This document shows, one piece after another, positions 27,907-37,014 of a stretch of DNA of 64,000 bases; the stretch's first letter is position 1, and each line of letters starts with the position of its first letter. The position numbers were made by a program, and so were the translations under genes. The notes beneath the pieces were generated by a model. That model ran no database searches. It saw only the letters and a list, made by a program, of their open reading frames with translations, and was not told where the DNA came from. The stretch lies in the NCBI GenBank assembly GCA_963815495.1, contig CAWFGW010000012.1:1-64000 (forward strand), in the 5' to 3' direction. Source of the DNA: CAWFGW01 sp963815495. Its GTDB lineage: Bacteria > Bacteroidota > Bacteroidia > Cytophagales > JAAEPT01.

Positions 27907-29527
27907 CTATTTCACCCGAAATCACTTCATAAAAATACACGCCTTCGGATAACTCTTCTAAGTTAATTGACACTTCTATTTCACCATATATTAAACCATC
28001 TTTATCAATAGACTTCACTAATTTACCATTTAGCGAATAAATATTAATCGTTACTACATTAGAGTTACTCAAGTTTAGTTGGAATGTAACATACATGTCA
28101 AACGGGTTAGGATGAAGTGACTGTACCAATTTCTTAACAGTTGATACTGACCATTTCTCTTCATTTCTTTCAAAAGCTTGTTGAAGAATTTGTAATGCTT
28201 TGCTTTCTGATGGCTTAGAAATTCCTTGGAAAGAACCTTGTCTATGAGCTACCACATTATCAAAATACGAATCGTTACAATTCCAAATTGAACCAGTCGT
28301 AATCCGTACATGAGCACCCGATTTTATAGAAGTTCCACCAGACAATTTTACAAAGTCTCTAGCATGAAGCGCGACATCGGCACCAGACTTCACATTGTAG
28401 GACAAGTTTCCAACACCTGTCTCAATTGAAACAGGAGATATTATTTCATCATGCTCATTATTATTCACAGTACCAGAGACTGAAAGCGCGTGTTTATTAT
28501 ACCAAGGTTTGGAATTAGAACCTAACCCGGGAAAAGGGTAACCTCCTTGCGCCATATACAAAAGAATATAAGTATGCATAACAGCAATTTGGTTTTGCGT
28601 AAATTCAGTTCTACATCCTCTATCAGATAAATATGACATAAAATTACGAGTAGGTGGTATCCAATCATCTTCCCAATTATCGGTACCTGTCCCTACATAA
28701 TTGCATGTATTTAATCCATCTACCGAAATAGAAGTAGCATCTTCTTTGTTAGGCGCAGCTTCAGTATCACATAATGCATCTCCATTGATTTCACACTTTT
28801 TATCTTTCCAAGTACTAAAACATCCAAATCCTTGAGTCCTACTTCTTGATACTGATTCTTGATAACAATTTGTTGCATCACCATTATAATTCCCCCATCC
28901 TCTTGTGTTTTCATGAGTATGTAATAAACCTAGTGTATGACCTATTTCGTGAGAGACTGTTTTACCCTCACTAATATTGTACCCATCCTGAAATGACGCA
29001 ACAAATCTAAAATTATTGTTTTTCCAAGGAAATTGAGATGTTCCTGCTATTCCATCTCGGACCAAATACCAATCCATTGATTGAGGAGCATCGTATGAAT
29101 TTATATCATTTTCAAATTCCTCTTCCGTAATATTATTTAATTTTGAACTGTTTATATGTTGTGGCTCGCATTTTTGATAAAACATTATCCCTGTTCCAGT
29201 ATAATCCGCATTTACTTGATTAAAGAGAAGTCTAATATCTCCATTTGATAATGCTGAATTACTACCATTGTCATCATGAAAGACCCAGATTTTTACAGGA
29301 ACATGAAACGGAATATTATCGCCAATGTTACTAACTGAGGATTTTTGATTTGAAGCTGACCCCATTGTGATTTCTAGGATACTATCTAGAATACTATTTT
29401 GCCCAAAGTGAGGCAAATAAATAGTATCAGCAGGATTAAAAAACCCATCACTTTCTTGTGCGGAAATACTGCCAGACAATAAATAAAAGTAAACAACAAT
29501 TGAATATATTTTTTTCATAAAAATCAT
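27881..29527 (-). CDS. T9SS-secreted M43-type (pappalysin-like) metalloprotease
   Basis: The protein has 548 residues. A signal peptide (after MIFMKKIYSIVVYFYLLSGSISA) leads to a catalytic domain with the zinc motif HEIGHTLGLLHTHENTRGWG (about 192-211) and a met-turn region NFMSYLSDRGCRTEFTQNQ (about 298-316), as in cytophagalysin/pappalysin proteases. A beta-helix-like linker (about 355-415) precedes a type A T9SS sorting domain (SLHPNPFDMYVTFQ and a final YEVISGEIVENGKIIK). It should be surface-released. It abuts the lipoprotein gene upstream with no gap and overlaps the one downstream. Confidence 0.88.
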   Translation of the reverse strand: MIFMKKIYSIVVYFYLLSGSISAQESDGFFNPADTIYLPHFGQNSILDSILEITMGSASNQKSSVSNIGDNIPFHVPVKIWVFHDDNGSNSALSNGDIRLLFNQVNADYTGTGIMFYQKCEPQHINSSKLNNITEEEFENDINSYDAPQSMDWYLVRDGIAGTSQFPWKNNNFRFVASFQDGYNISEGKTVSHEIGHTLGLLHTHENTRGWGNYNGDATNCYQESVSRSRTQGFGCFSTWKDKKCEINGDALCDTEAAPNKEDATSISVDGLNTCNYVGTGTDNWEDDWIPPTRNFMSYLSDRGCRTEFTQNQIAVMHTYILLYMAQGGYPFPGLGSNSKPWYNKHALSVSGTVNNNEHDEIISPVSIETGVGNLSYNVKSGADVALHARDFVKLSGGTSIKSGAHVRITTGSIWNCNDSYFDNVVAHRQGSFQGISKPSESKALQILQQAFERNEEKWSVSTVKKLVQSLHPNPFDMYVTFQLNLSNSNVVTINIYSLNGKLVKSIDKDGLIYGEIEVSINLEELSEGVYFYEVISGEIVENGKIIK

Positions 29528-29944
29528 CTATCTAATTATATAATGATATGTACCTTCTTTTGTTATTTTCTGATCATTAATAATGAAATCATTGATCTCC
29601 CTCACAGTGAAACAATCATTCGGTATCACTTTAAGATTTAAAGTCATCTCGTAGTTAATATGATTTCCAATTTTAAGTGTATATGTTTCATTCTCTTCCC
29701 AGTCACTAAAATAGAAGTCTACTACCGTGTCTCGAAACGACAATCCAATTTCATTATTTTGACCAATAATAGAGATAGAGTCAGGAGGATATCTCCTTGT
29801 ATTACCAACTAGAGAGTGTCCACTTGAGTCTAATAAAACAAAAGAACTACACTCACAAGGAATGTCCATTCGACTACAATTATCATCTTTTAAATTGCAA
29901 CAAAATAAAAGGAAGGGAATAATACCAATTATGATTTTTTTCAT
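29528..29944 (-). CDS. small lipoprotein of unknown function
   Basis: The 138-residue lipoprotein has the signal MKKIIIGIIPFLLFCC, with Cys at about 15-16, then a Cys cluster (NCSRMDIPCECSS). The rest is beta-rich: FVLLDSSGHSL, then PDSISIIGQNN, FYFSDWEENETYTL and a final VIPNDCFTVREINDFIIND. The layout resembles the other three small lipoproteins of this locus. It overlaps the next lipoprotein gene by four bases and abuts the protease gene. Function unknown. Confidence 0.7.
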   Translation of the reverse strand: MKKIIIGIIPFLLFCCNLKDDNCSRMDIPCECSSFVLLDSSGHSLVGNTRRYPPDSISIIGQNNEIGLSFRDTVVDFYFSDWEENETYTLKIGNHINYEMTLNLKVIPNDCFTVREINDFIINDQKITKEGTYHYIIR

Positions 29945-30408
29945 TTTACAATAGAATAAATAGTATTGTTATCACAAGAACTACAAACGACTACACTATT
30001 GAAAGTTGCTTTAAACAAGGCATTATTACAATATTCGTCAATCGAAACAAAATTAAACTGCAGAGTATCCAAATCACTCTCATGAAATTTTAGATAAAAA
30101 ACTCGAGGTACATTTTTGGAAGAATAATAAATTTCTTCAATTCTAAAATAGGGAGAAAAATAAGCGGAGTCCCATAAATTTAAGAAATCACCGCCTTCTC
30201 CATATTTGATTTGTACTTGTTTAGGATCGTAAATACTATCCTGTCCAAAAAACACATTACGATCTAAACTATCGGTAACATTAAAAAGGAAGGAATTACC
30301 TTTTGGTTGTTCATCTGAACCTAGACCACAATCATTAGACTCTTCTTTTTTACAAGAAATAGATAACAATAAAAAGAGGGCGGGCAAAAGCAATAATTTT
30401 CTTTTCAT
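29941..30408 (-). CDS. small lipoprotein of unknown function
   Basis: The 155-residue lipoprotein has a clear lipobox (ALFLLLSISC, Cys about 19). After CKKEESNDCG comes FLFNVTDSLDRNVFF, PKQVQIKYGEG and a C-terminal half with DEYCNNALFKATFNSVVVCS and CDNNTIYSIVK. The final Cys pattern and the F-x-F-x-V-x-D start match its neighbours, suggesting a shared fold. It overlaps both neighbouring genes by four bases, so this operon is tightly coupled. Function unknown. Confidence 0.7.
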   Translation of the reverse strand: MKRKLLLLPALFLLLSISCKKEESNDCGLGSDEQPKGNSFLFNVTDSLDRNVFFGQDSIYDPKQVQIKYGEGGDFLNLWDSAYFSPYFRIEEIYYSSKNVPRVFYLKFHESDLDTLQFNFVSIDEYCNNALFKATFNSVVVCSSCDNNTIYSIVK

Positions 30409-31499
30409 GAATTCTTATCTAATATTTTCGTCAACTTCTCAACCAACTTCTCCAATTGTAACAACCGCTCATTCATAGCGACCAATTCTTCTTGCTGAGT
30501 TTTTAACTGCTGAGTTTGTTGATTATACCCATCCACCAAAATTGGAATAAACTCCGTATAAGAAACGAATTTTTCGCCCTTCTCATTAGTATCGACTAAA
30601 TTCGGAAATACCTTTTCAACATCTTGTGCTAGAAAACCAAAGTATTCCCGTTGTGAAGAATCGTATTTTATTTCTTTTGATTTCTTTTCTATAGGTACTA
30701 AAGAACTGTCTTTAGGAATCATACCTTTGGCAAACCCAAAAGCTACAGGTTCTGTTTCTTCTTGTAGCTCTTCTTTAAAGTGATATTTTTTACCCTTTAA
30801 CTGCGCCAACTTATTCATTGAAATATCTAAATTTTCAATGTGTTGCTTTCGCGTGCTGTCACTATTGGTAAAAGGCACACCCGATGCATCAATGTAAAAT
30901 CTTTCTATCATTCCATCTTCATCGTATATTCTTAGCAAGCGGTTATTATCTCCAGGACTAAAAATTGTACAGAAATCTCCATCAAAATAAATACCTGATG
31001 ACTCTGCTTTGTTTTGCATAATAAGTAATCCGTCTGTATCTGAGTCACCTCCAGGAAAGGTGTTAAAAATAAAGTTATTTGCTCCCCCAGCGATTCCTGT
31101 TTGAGTCATTCTAAAAGTAGAATAAGAACCCATGTTTAAATAACCGTTAATATTCACATGATTATCTGGGTAAAGTTGCAAAAGAAGCGTACCATCTCCA
31201 GAAGTATTATAAAAATCTAAGGTATTAGTATGTCCCCAATAATTGTTACTAGAGTTAATCATTTCCCACTGATAGTTATTCGAGTTTTTAGTTAAAAGCC
31301 CTGCACCCCCAATAATTCCTCTTTGGTTTATAGCACTGGGGTTTCCTAATAATAGTTGAGTCTCTTTATTAGCCTCAACATGCAACTTTCTTTGAGGATT
31401 AGCTTGGTTAACACCCACATTACCATTTGTAACAATTTCGACTTGCGAAAATGCTGTTGTTGTAGCAACTAACACACTAATTAAAAAACTATTTTTCAT
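30405..31499 (-). CDS. tail-fibre-like secreted protein with S74 (endosialidase chaperone) domain
   Basis: A signal peptide (MKNSFLISVLVATTTAFSQ) is followed by the NGNVGVNQANPQRKLHVEA motif that opens many Bacteroidota tail-fibre-like proteins, a beta-structured middle (about 45-205), and an S74 intramolecular chaperone domain (about 210-330: NSDSTRKQHIENL, then REYFGFLAQDVEKVFPNLV). A coiled-coil (about 325-362) ends the 364-residue protein. S74 domains help beta-helical trimers fold and are often autocleaved at the Ser start. It is the first gene of a five-gene operon and probably forms a surface fibre; no phage genes are nearby. Confidence 0.82.
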   Translation of the reverse strand: MKNSFLISVLVATTTAFSQVEIVTNGNVGVNQANPQRKLHVEANKETQLLLGNPSAINQRGIIGGAGLLTKNSNNYQWEMINSSNNYWGHTNTLDFYNTSGDGTLLLQLYPDNHVNINGYLNMGSYSTFRMTQTGIAGGANNFIFNTFPGGDSDTDGLLIMQNKAESSGIYFDGDFCTIFSPGDNNRLLRIYDEDGMIERFYIDASGVPFTNSDSTRKQHIENLDISMNKLAQLKGKKYHFKEELQEETEPVAFGFAKGMIPKDSSLVPIEKKSKEIKYDSSQREYFGFLAQDVEKVFPNLVDTNEKGEKFVSYTEFIPILVDGYNQQTQQLKTQQEELVAMNERLLQLEKLVEKLTKILDKNS

Positions 31500-31749
31500 A
31501 ATGTTATTTATTGTTTTTAATAATTGCCCGAAATGTTAAAAAAAATATCGCAACACAAAACACTGTTTTACAACTAGTTGAAAATTTTAATCAAACTTAC
31601 ATGAAGAGCTGATTAACTTAATATCAAGCCAATATATATACACAAAGAATTCTTAAAAAGAGCTATAAAAACAAAATACAAGCATTCCGATTTTAATCAA
31701 TTTTCGATCAAATCTGACACTAAAAATTAATTATACTTTTTTACCAACC
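31500..31749. other. AT-rich gap upstream of the lipoprotein operon
   Basis: These 250 bases between the S74 gene and the related lipoprotein gene are very AT-rich and hold no convincing reading frame. The S74 operon promoter must lie in the half next to 31499, but no clean TTG/TAnnTTTG pair is visible. Confidence 0.45.
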
Positions 31750-32187
31750 CTAAAAACTAACCTTGTAAACTACATTAGTACAATTCGAAGTGCAAAACAC
31801 CGAATCGTCAATAACTACTCTACTCAGTTTAAAAACATCACAACAAGTGCCTTTTGTTTTCGTGATATCTAAGAAGACTTTGGACTGTAAGGAGTCATTG
31901 TAAAAGACGGATAACGAATCTTTAAAAACAGTTATGTTTTTAGTGACCGAAGGTAGTTTAACCTTAACATTCACTTGATTATCTGATAATAATGTTGGGG
32001 TGATGATATCGCCCTGTCGAGTAATTTTAATTAAAGAATCAACCACTTCCAAACTATCCGCCCTTGCTACTTGAAATATAAACGTTGGTGCACCAACACA
32101 TTCAAAATCGGAGCAGTCGTTATAACATGAATGTAAAAGTATCATTAGCAAAAAAAGACCAACCAGTTTCATGAGATTCATTTTCAT
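31750..32187 (-). CDS. small lipoprotein, paralogue of 27490-27906
   Basis: The start is set at ATG 32187 (145 residues) because it gives a clean lipoprotein signal (LMKLVGLFLLMILLHSC); the longer frame runs back into the methyltransferase gene. The mature part parallels the lipoprotein at 27490: NDCSDFECVG, then VVDSLIKITRQG, FYNDSLQ, GTCCDVFKLSRVVIDD and CTSNCTNVVYKVSF. Cysteine positions are conserved between the two, implying the same disulfide pattern. It follows the methyltransferase by 11 bases. Function unknown. Confidence 0.72.
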   Translation of the reverse strand: MKMNLMKLVGLFLLMILLHSCYNDCSDFECVGAPTFIFQVARADSLEVVDSLIKITRQGDIITPTLLSDNQVNVKVKLPSVTKNITVFKDSLSVFYNDSLQSKVFLDITKTKGTCCDVFKLSRVVIDDSVFCTSNCTNVVYKVSF

Positions 32188-32198
32188 TGAATTGAAAT

Positions 32199-33449
32199 TT
32201 AACACACTGAAATTTGCTCTTTTATTATGGAAGAACAAATTAAAAGTAAATGACTTCCTTTTTCATCACTAACACCAACTATATATTGATCACCCCCATC
32301 CTTCAACCCCAACTTCTTTTTAAGTTGGTCAGGAGAGTCGCAAAAGTTTCGGGTAAAGACATTGGCTTTCAAAGTAGGTAAATGCCTTTTAACTGCCTTT
32401 TTGTTGTAAGGAAGTAGAGCGTCTATTTTAAATGTACGCCCTGGGAAATTTTTGATTATATCCTCTGAGGTAAACAGATGAGTGTTGGGGGCTAGTTTGT
32501 ACATCGACACATCACCAGTACTGATTCGATTATGGTTCAGCTCGAAATTACGGTTGAGGAAAAGGTGGTAATTTCCAACCTTATGTATTGCCACAAAAGG
32601 ATCATAGAGGTAATTAAGCGGTTCTGAAAATGAAAAACCATTAGCTTCCTGTTGTTTCACTTCAATCGTTTTCTCACTAGAAATTTCTGTCGCCACAATT
32701 TCTGTGTTTCCTTCAAATCCTTTCTCCACTAAAAAAAGGACTTCTTTACATTCGTTTTTAGCGCTTATGACCCACACCTTAGAAACGTTATCCAGTTCAC
32801 GAATTCCCTGGGTGATGTCAATCATCGGTGAGGCTTTTACTAAAATATTCTCAGAAAGTGAAAACAACTTCTCTTTCAAATCCACCACGTTGGGTTCACA
32901 ATCAGCAAATTTAAAGACCTTCCCGCCTTGTTCATCTCTACGGGCTGGGTCAATATAAATTAAGTCAAAAAATTCAGCATTGGTTTTTAAAAAATCTTCG
33001 GCAATGCCATTATAAAATTTGGTATTATTTACCCCTAAAACTTCAAAGTTATGTTTTACAATCTCTGATAACCAAAGATCTCTTTCTACATGAACGGCTT
33101 TTTTCGCATGATTGGCAAAAAAATAAGTATCTACACCCAATCCGCCTGTAAGGTCAAGTACTGAATCATACGTTAAAAGTGATGCTTTGTACTTAGCCGT
33201 TTGCTCCGAAGAACACTGCTGCAGATTGAGGTCAGGAGGAAAAATCACACCTTCGTGCTGCGTCAAATATGGCAACTTCTTTTTTGCCTTTTGCCAACCG
33301 GAAATTTGATCCACTAAAAAACCCACAGGAAAATCAAATTTCCCGTGGGCTTGTAAAGCGACCTTCTTAGGGTCAGCAGTTTTATGTTGCTTGATGAAGT
33401 TTTGAACTTCTGGAGAAAGTAGCTTTCCTATCTCCATGAGATTACTCAA
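32199..33449 (-). CDS. class I SAM-dependent methyltransferase, THUMP-like
   Basis: The 416-residue protein has a helical N-terminal region (about 1-90), a methyltransferase domain with the SAM-binding VLDLTGGLGVDTYFFA (about 95) and VHVERD, and the catalytic-type motif DLIYIDPARRDE (about 160-171). A C-terminal THUMP-like domain follows (TFKIDALLPYNKKAVKRHLP, then DGGDQYIVGVS). DPAR-type motifs occur in RNA or protein methyltransferases; the target is unknown. Its ATG sits directly after the asd stop, so the two genes are cotranscribed. Confidence 0.82.
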   Translation of the reverse strand: MSNLMEIGKLLSPEVQNFIKQHKTADPKKVALQAHGKFDFPVGFLVDQISGWQKAKKKLPYLTQHEGVIFPPDLNLQQCSSEQTAKYKASLLTYDSVLDLTGGLGVDTYFFANHAKKAVHVERDLWLSEIVKHNFEVLGVNNTKFYNGIAEDFLKTNAEFFDLIYIDPARRDEQGGKVFKFADCEPNVVDLKEKLFSLSENILVKASPMIDITQGIRELDNVSKVWVISAKNECKEVLFLVEKGFEGNTEIVATEISSEKTIEVKQQEANGFSFSEPLNYLYDPFVAIHKVGNYHLFLNRNFELNHNRISTGDVSMYKLAPNTHLFTSEDIIKNFPGRTFKIDALLPYNKKAVKRHLPTLKANVFTRNFCDSPDQLKKKLGLKDGGDQYIVGVSDEKGSHLLLICSSIIKEQISVC

Positions 33450-34457
33450 TTAAGCTTCTACAGTAGTTTTAACTAAATTGTTAGCCAGAAGATATTGTGC
33501 TATTTGAACCGCATTGGTAGCAGCTCCTTTTCTCAAGTTGTCCGCAACAATCCACATGTTTACCGTATTAGGTTGCGAATCATCTCTGCGAATACGTCCT
33601 ACAAATACTTCATTTTTTCTCCAAGCCATTAACGGCATAGGGTAAATGTTGTTTTTTGGATCATCCTGAACTTCCACACCATCTTGTGCAGCAATTTCCT
33701 GACGTAAAGTATCAACATCAAACTCTTTTTTCAATTCCACATTCACCGACTCTGAGTGTCCGCCCATAACCGGTAAACGAACTGTAGTAGCCGTTACTTG
33801 AATGCTATCGTCACTGAAGATTTTCTTTGTTTCTTTGATCATCTTCATCTCCTCTTTAGTGTATCCATTGTCTTGGAACACATCAATATGAGGAAGTACG
33901 TTCATATCAATTTGGTAAGGATATACTTTTTCAGCTGCTTCTCCTTTTCTTTCTGCCATCAATTGATCTACAGCTGCTTTTCCTGTTCCAGTAACTGACT
34001 GGTAAGTAGAAACAACAATTCGTTTGATACCATATTTTTTCTGAAGCGGGTTCAAAGCCAATACCATCTGTATAGTTGAACAGTTAGGATTAGCTATAAT
34101 TTTATCATTAGCAGTGATTTCATTTCCGTTGATTTCAGGAACAACCAATTTTTTCGTTGGATCCATTCTCCAAGCTGAAGAATTATCAATCACGAATGTG
34201 CCTACCTCTGCAAACTTCGGTGCCCACTCTAACGAAGTACCACCACCTGCAGAGAAGATAGCAATATCAGGTTTTAGCTCAACTGCTTTCTGCAAAGTAA
34301 TTACTTCATACTGTTTACCCTTGAAGTCAATTTTCTTACCTGCTGATCGCTCAGAGGCTACAGGGTATAACTCAGAAACAGGAAGGTCAAACTCAGCGAG
34401 GACCTTTAGCATCTCACCACCTACAAGACCAGTGGCTCCAACTACTGCTATTCTCAT
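33450..34457 (-). CDS. asd: aspartate-semialdehyde dehydrogenase
   Basis: The 335-residue enzyme reduces aspartyl phosphate to the semialdehyde with NADPH, leading to lysine, diaminopimelate, methionine and threonine. Motifs are GATGLVGGEMLKVL at the N-terminus (nucleotide loop), SAGGGTSLEWAPKFAE (about 70), the catalytic cysteine in NPNCSTIQMVLAL (about 124-136) and the substrate-binding region RLPVMGGHSESVNVE (about 232, with the His). Length fits the Gram-positive/archaeal-type family common in Bacteroidota. It is the first gene of an operon with the methyltransferase. Confidence 0.95.
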   Translation of the reverse strand: MRIAVVGATGLVGGEMLKVLAEFDLPVSELYPVASERSAGKKIDFKGKQYEVITLQKAVELKPDIAIFSAGGGTSLEWAPKFAEVGTFVIDNSSAWRMDPTKKLVVPEINGNEITANDKIIANPNCSTIQMVLALNPLQKKYGIKRIVVSTYQSVTGTGKAAVDQLMAERKGEAAEKVYPYQIDMNVLPHIDVFQDNGYTKEEMKMIKETKKIFSDDSIQVTATTVRLPVMGGHSESVNVELKKEFDVDTLRQEIAAQDGVEVQDDPKNNIYPMPLMAWRKNEVFVGRIRRDDSQPNTVNMWIVADNLRKGAATNAVQIAQYLLANNLVKTTVEA

Positions 34458-34632
34458 TTTTTTCGTGTTTTATAATATAAAATATAAATGGGGTGCAAAG
34501 GTAATAATTAATACAAAACTATACTACTATTCAGCCCCAAGTTATTGCCTGTCAATTGGCTAAAGGTGTTTTATTAACATAATAAACTTTATTTTCTACG
34601 CATGCGTATGAGGGCTTAATGCAAAAAAGAAT

Positions 34633-34640
34633 TAAGTTTG
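34633..34640 (+). promoter_or_regulatory. candidate -7 promoter box for the DksA-like/scpB operon
   Basis: TAAGTTTG matches the Bacteroidota -7 consensus TAnnTTTG and lies 38 bases before the ATG at 34678. No good TTG -33 element is present upstream, so it is only tentative. Confidence 0.4.
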
Positions 34641-34677
34641 CAGATATTTTAGAACCAACCTTCTAATACTATAAGTT

Positions 34678-35058
34678 ATGAGTGAAGAAAAACAATACTA
34701 TACAAAAGAGGAACTCAAAGAATTTGAGGATTTGCTGAATACCAACTTAGAAAAAGCTAGAAAAGAACTAGAAACATATCGAGCAGCTTTAAGTAAAAAA
34801 AACGACACGGGAACTTCAGCAACTACTGGAGGGAATTTCTCGCTTGAAAGTGGTGCGGAAACAGCAGAAAAAGAACACTTAAATCAATTGGCATCAAGAC
34901 AAAGTTCTTACATCAAAAATGTTGAAAATGCTTTGATTAGAATCAAAAATGGGACTTATGGTGTGTGTTCTGTATCTGGGAAATTAATTTCGAAAGAACG
35001 ACTTAGAGCGGTACCTCACACCACGCAATCGATAGAAGCCAAAAAAGCACAAAGCTAA
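34678..35058 (+). CDS. TraR/DksA-family regulator without complete zinc finger
   Basis: The 126-residue protein has an N-terminal coiled-coil (about 5-75) and the C-terminal DksA/TraR globule (about 88-126: NALIRIKNGTYGVCSVSGKL, then ERLRAVPHTTQSIEAK). DksA proteins enter the RNA polymerase secondary channel with ppGpp. The four-cysteine zinc site is reduced to one cysteine, as I recall is common for this Bacteroidota subgroup. scpB starts three bases after its stop, then a pseudouridine synthase gene, so the three form an operon. Confidence 0.85.
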   Translation: MSEEKQYYTKEELKEFEDLLNTNLEKARKELETYRAALSKKNDTGTSATTGGNFSLESGAETAEKEHLNQLASRQSSYIKNVENALIRIKNGTYGVCSVSGKLISKERLRAVPHTTQSIEAKKAQS

Positions 35059-35061
35059 AAG

Positions 35062-35625
35062 TTGGACTTACTCCATCATCATATTGAAGCCATCATCTTC
35101 TGCTCCCCAAATCCTGTCTCGTTGGACGAAATGCAGGAATGTATGTCAGAAATGTTTGAAGCAGCAATACCGTTGGAAGATATAGAAAAAGCAACCGCGT
35201 TATTAGTAGAAAAATACACCTCTGATGACTATGCTTTTGAAGTATGCCAAACCGCTGGCGGCTATCAGTTTTTAACTAAACCAGCTTACCAAGTTAGCAT
35301 TGGCATCTATTTAAAACAAAAATCAAAAAAACGTCTCTCAACCTCAGCGTTAGAGACGTTGGCAATAATTGCCTATAAACAACCAATCACTAAAACAGAA
35401 GTTGAGTTAATTAGAGGTGTCAATTGCGACTACTCTGTTCAAAAATTGCTTGATAAAGAATTAGTTGAAATCAAAGGGAAATCCGACAGTGTCGGCAAAC
35501 CGCTATTATATGGCACAAGCCCAAAGTTTATGGAATACTTTGGCATCAACTCATTGGGTGAATTGCCTACTCCAAAAGATTTTATCAATGAGGCAAATGA
35601 AATAGGAGAAGTAAATGAAGCCTGA
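35062..35625 (+). CDS. scpB: segregation and condensation protein B
   Basis: The 187-residue protein forms the kleisin-associated winged-helix part of the SMC-ScpA-ScpB condensin. It starts at TTG 35062 with LLHHHIEAIIFCSPNPVSLD. The core has GGYQFLTKP (about 71), then LSTSALETLAIIAYKQPITK and TEVELIRGVNCDYSVQKLL (about 110-130), and a final KPLLYGTSPKFMEYFGI. These are ScpB hallmarks. It overlaps the next gene by 11 bases. scpA is not in this window. Confidence 0.93.
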   Translation: MDLLHHHIEAIIFCSPNPVSLDEMQECMSEMFEAAIPLEDIEKATALLVEKYTSDDYAFEVCQTAGGYQFLTKPAYQVSIGIYLKQKSKKRLSTSALETLAIIAYKQPITKTEVELIRGVNCDYSVQKLLDKELVEIKGKSDSVGKPLLYGTSPKFMEYFGINSLGELPTPKDFINEANEIGEVNEA

Positions 35626-36451
35626 AAAACGCAACACCCCATTCAAAAAAAGGGAAGACAAAAATTCTGTCCCTAAAAAGAAAGCCCCACAAAAGAAGTT
35701 TGAAGCGCCTGCTGAAACAAGTCGCCAACCCATCTCTGAAGCAATGAGACTGAATAAGTTTATAGCGCATTCGGGTGTTTGTTCCCGAAGAGATGCTGAT
35801 TCACTCATTGCTGAAGGCCGCATAAAAATAAACAACAAAGTAGTTACTGAGTTAGGTCACAAAGTGCAACCAGATGATCATGTTCACTTAGATGGGAAGG
35901 CTTTGCACGTACAACGTTTTGTCTATTTGCTATTAAATAAACCAAAAGACTACATCACTACTATGGAGGACACCCATGACCGGAAAACAGTTATGGAGAT
36001 CATAGGGGATGCCTGTTCTGAACGCATTTTCCCTGTAGGAAGGTTGGATAGAAACACCACCGGTTTATTACTTTTTACAAACGATGGTGACTTGGCTGGT
36101 AAACTTTCTCACCCATCCAGTCGTGTGAAAAAAGTATATGAAGTTACGCTAGACAAGCCCATTGAAGAAGAACATTTCTTAGCCATACAACAAGGCATCA
36201 AATTAGAAGATGGACCAGTAAAGGTCAATAGCATCGCTGTTATCTCTCCAGATCAATATGTGCTTGGGTTAGAAATACACATCGGAAAAAACAGAATTGT
36301 TAGAAGAATTTTTGAACACTTTGGCTACGAAGTAGACCGATTAGACAGAACCACCTATGCTGGATTAACTAAAAAGAATTTGCCTAGAGGAAAATGGCGT
36401 ATGTTGGATGAAAAGGAAGTTGCTTTTTTGAAAACGGTTAAGTCAAAATAA
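35615..36451 (+). CDS. RluB/RsuA-family pseudouridine synthase
   Basis: The 278-residue protein has a basic, low-complexity N-terminus (about 1-45), an S4 RNA-binding domain (about 47-95, MRLNKFIAHSGVCSRRDADS) and the catalytic domain. The active-site aspartate lies in FPVGRLDRNTTGLLLFTNDG (about 140-159). Later motifs include HPSSRVKKVYEV and GKNRIVRRIFEHFGYEV. The position next to scpB is typical of RluB, which modifies 23S rRNA, although RsuA/RluE cannot be excluded. The extended basic N-terminus is common in this phylum. Confidence 0.9.
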   Translation: MKPEKRNTPFKKREDKNSVPKKKAPQKKFEAPAETSRQPISEAMRLNKFIAHSGVCSRRDADSLIAEGRIKINNKVVTELGHKVQPDDHVHLDGKALHVQRFVYLLLNKPKDYITTMEDTHDRKTVMEIIGDACSERIFPVGRLDRNTTGLLLFTNDGDLAGKLSHPSSRVKKVYEVTLDKPIEEEHFLAIQQGIKLEDGPVKVNSIAVISPDQYVLGLEIHIGKNRIVRRIFEHFGYEVDRLDRTTYAGLTKKNLPRGKWRMLDEKEVAFLKTVKSK

Positions 36452-36983
36452 TAAGCAATAAAAACTCATTATAATTTACTTTATTCTTACTTCCTAGTAT
36501 TAATATTTGCATTCACCATTAGATATTGGTTTTCAATTACTAGCTCTCGTAAACTATAAATTAGGCATTATCGGCTTAAGCATATTTTCTTTAGGATTAG
36601 AAACAGACGCTTACGCATTTGTGCTACTAGCACATGTTCCACTTTTTAAATTTGACGACTATCATTAAACTATTATCCATCTTTAGAATGTTATAATTGC
36701 AGAAACATCTTTAATCTATTTTCTAGGAATCAAAGACTATAAGCTACGTTTTTTATGCTTTTCTCCAAGTAGTAGGTTGAAAAAAACAGCCCCTTATGAA
36801 AGACTTTATAGGGCTACTCTGTGAGGTGGAGAGCTTCTTGTTTAGATTAAGCATATAAATTCAGTCTAACCTTATTTAGAATTGTAAAACATAACTATTA
36901 TTTTGATTTAAATTCCCTATTTTCAGTTTGGCAATTTAAAAACGAACATTATATGACAGAAACCGAACAAGTCCTAAACAAAA
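36452..36983. other. 532-base gap with possible membrane-gene remnant
   Basis: This gap separates the pseudouridine synthase gene from the convergent tRNA-Phe. From 36507 to 36668 a 53-codon frame opening with TTG reads as hydrophobic protein (LLALVNYKLGIIGLSIFSLG), and a later short frame includes TSLIYFLGIKDYKLRF. Together they look like a decayed membrane-protein gene, but I cannot name it. A weak hairpin near 36789-36816 may terminate the upstream operon. Confidence 0.35.
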
Positions 36984-37010
36984 AAAGCTCCTCAAAAATT
37001 GAGAAGCTTT
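36984..37010 (-). terminator. terminator after tRNA-Phe
   Basis: On the reverse strand a 12-bp stem with one G-U pair (37010-36999 with 36995-36984) and a 3-base loop is followed by a run of T (complement of the A-run ending at 36983). It starts 5 bases after the tRNA 3' end, a classic intrinsic terminator. Confidence 0.85.
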
Positions 37011-37014
37011 ATTG

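Noticed and set aside
30405..31499. Prophage remnant indicated by a tail-fibre/S74 protein
   Set aside because: It has its own signal peptide and lies in an operon of lipoproteins and a protease; no other phage gene is nearby.
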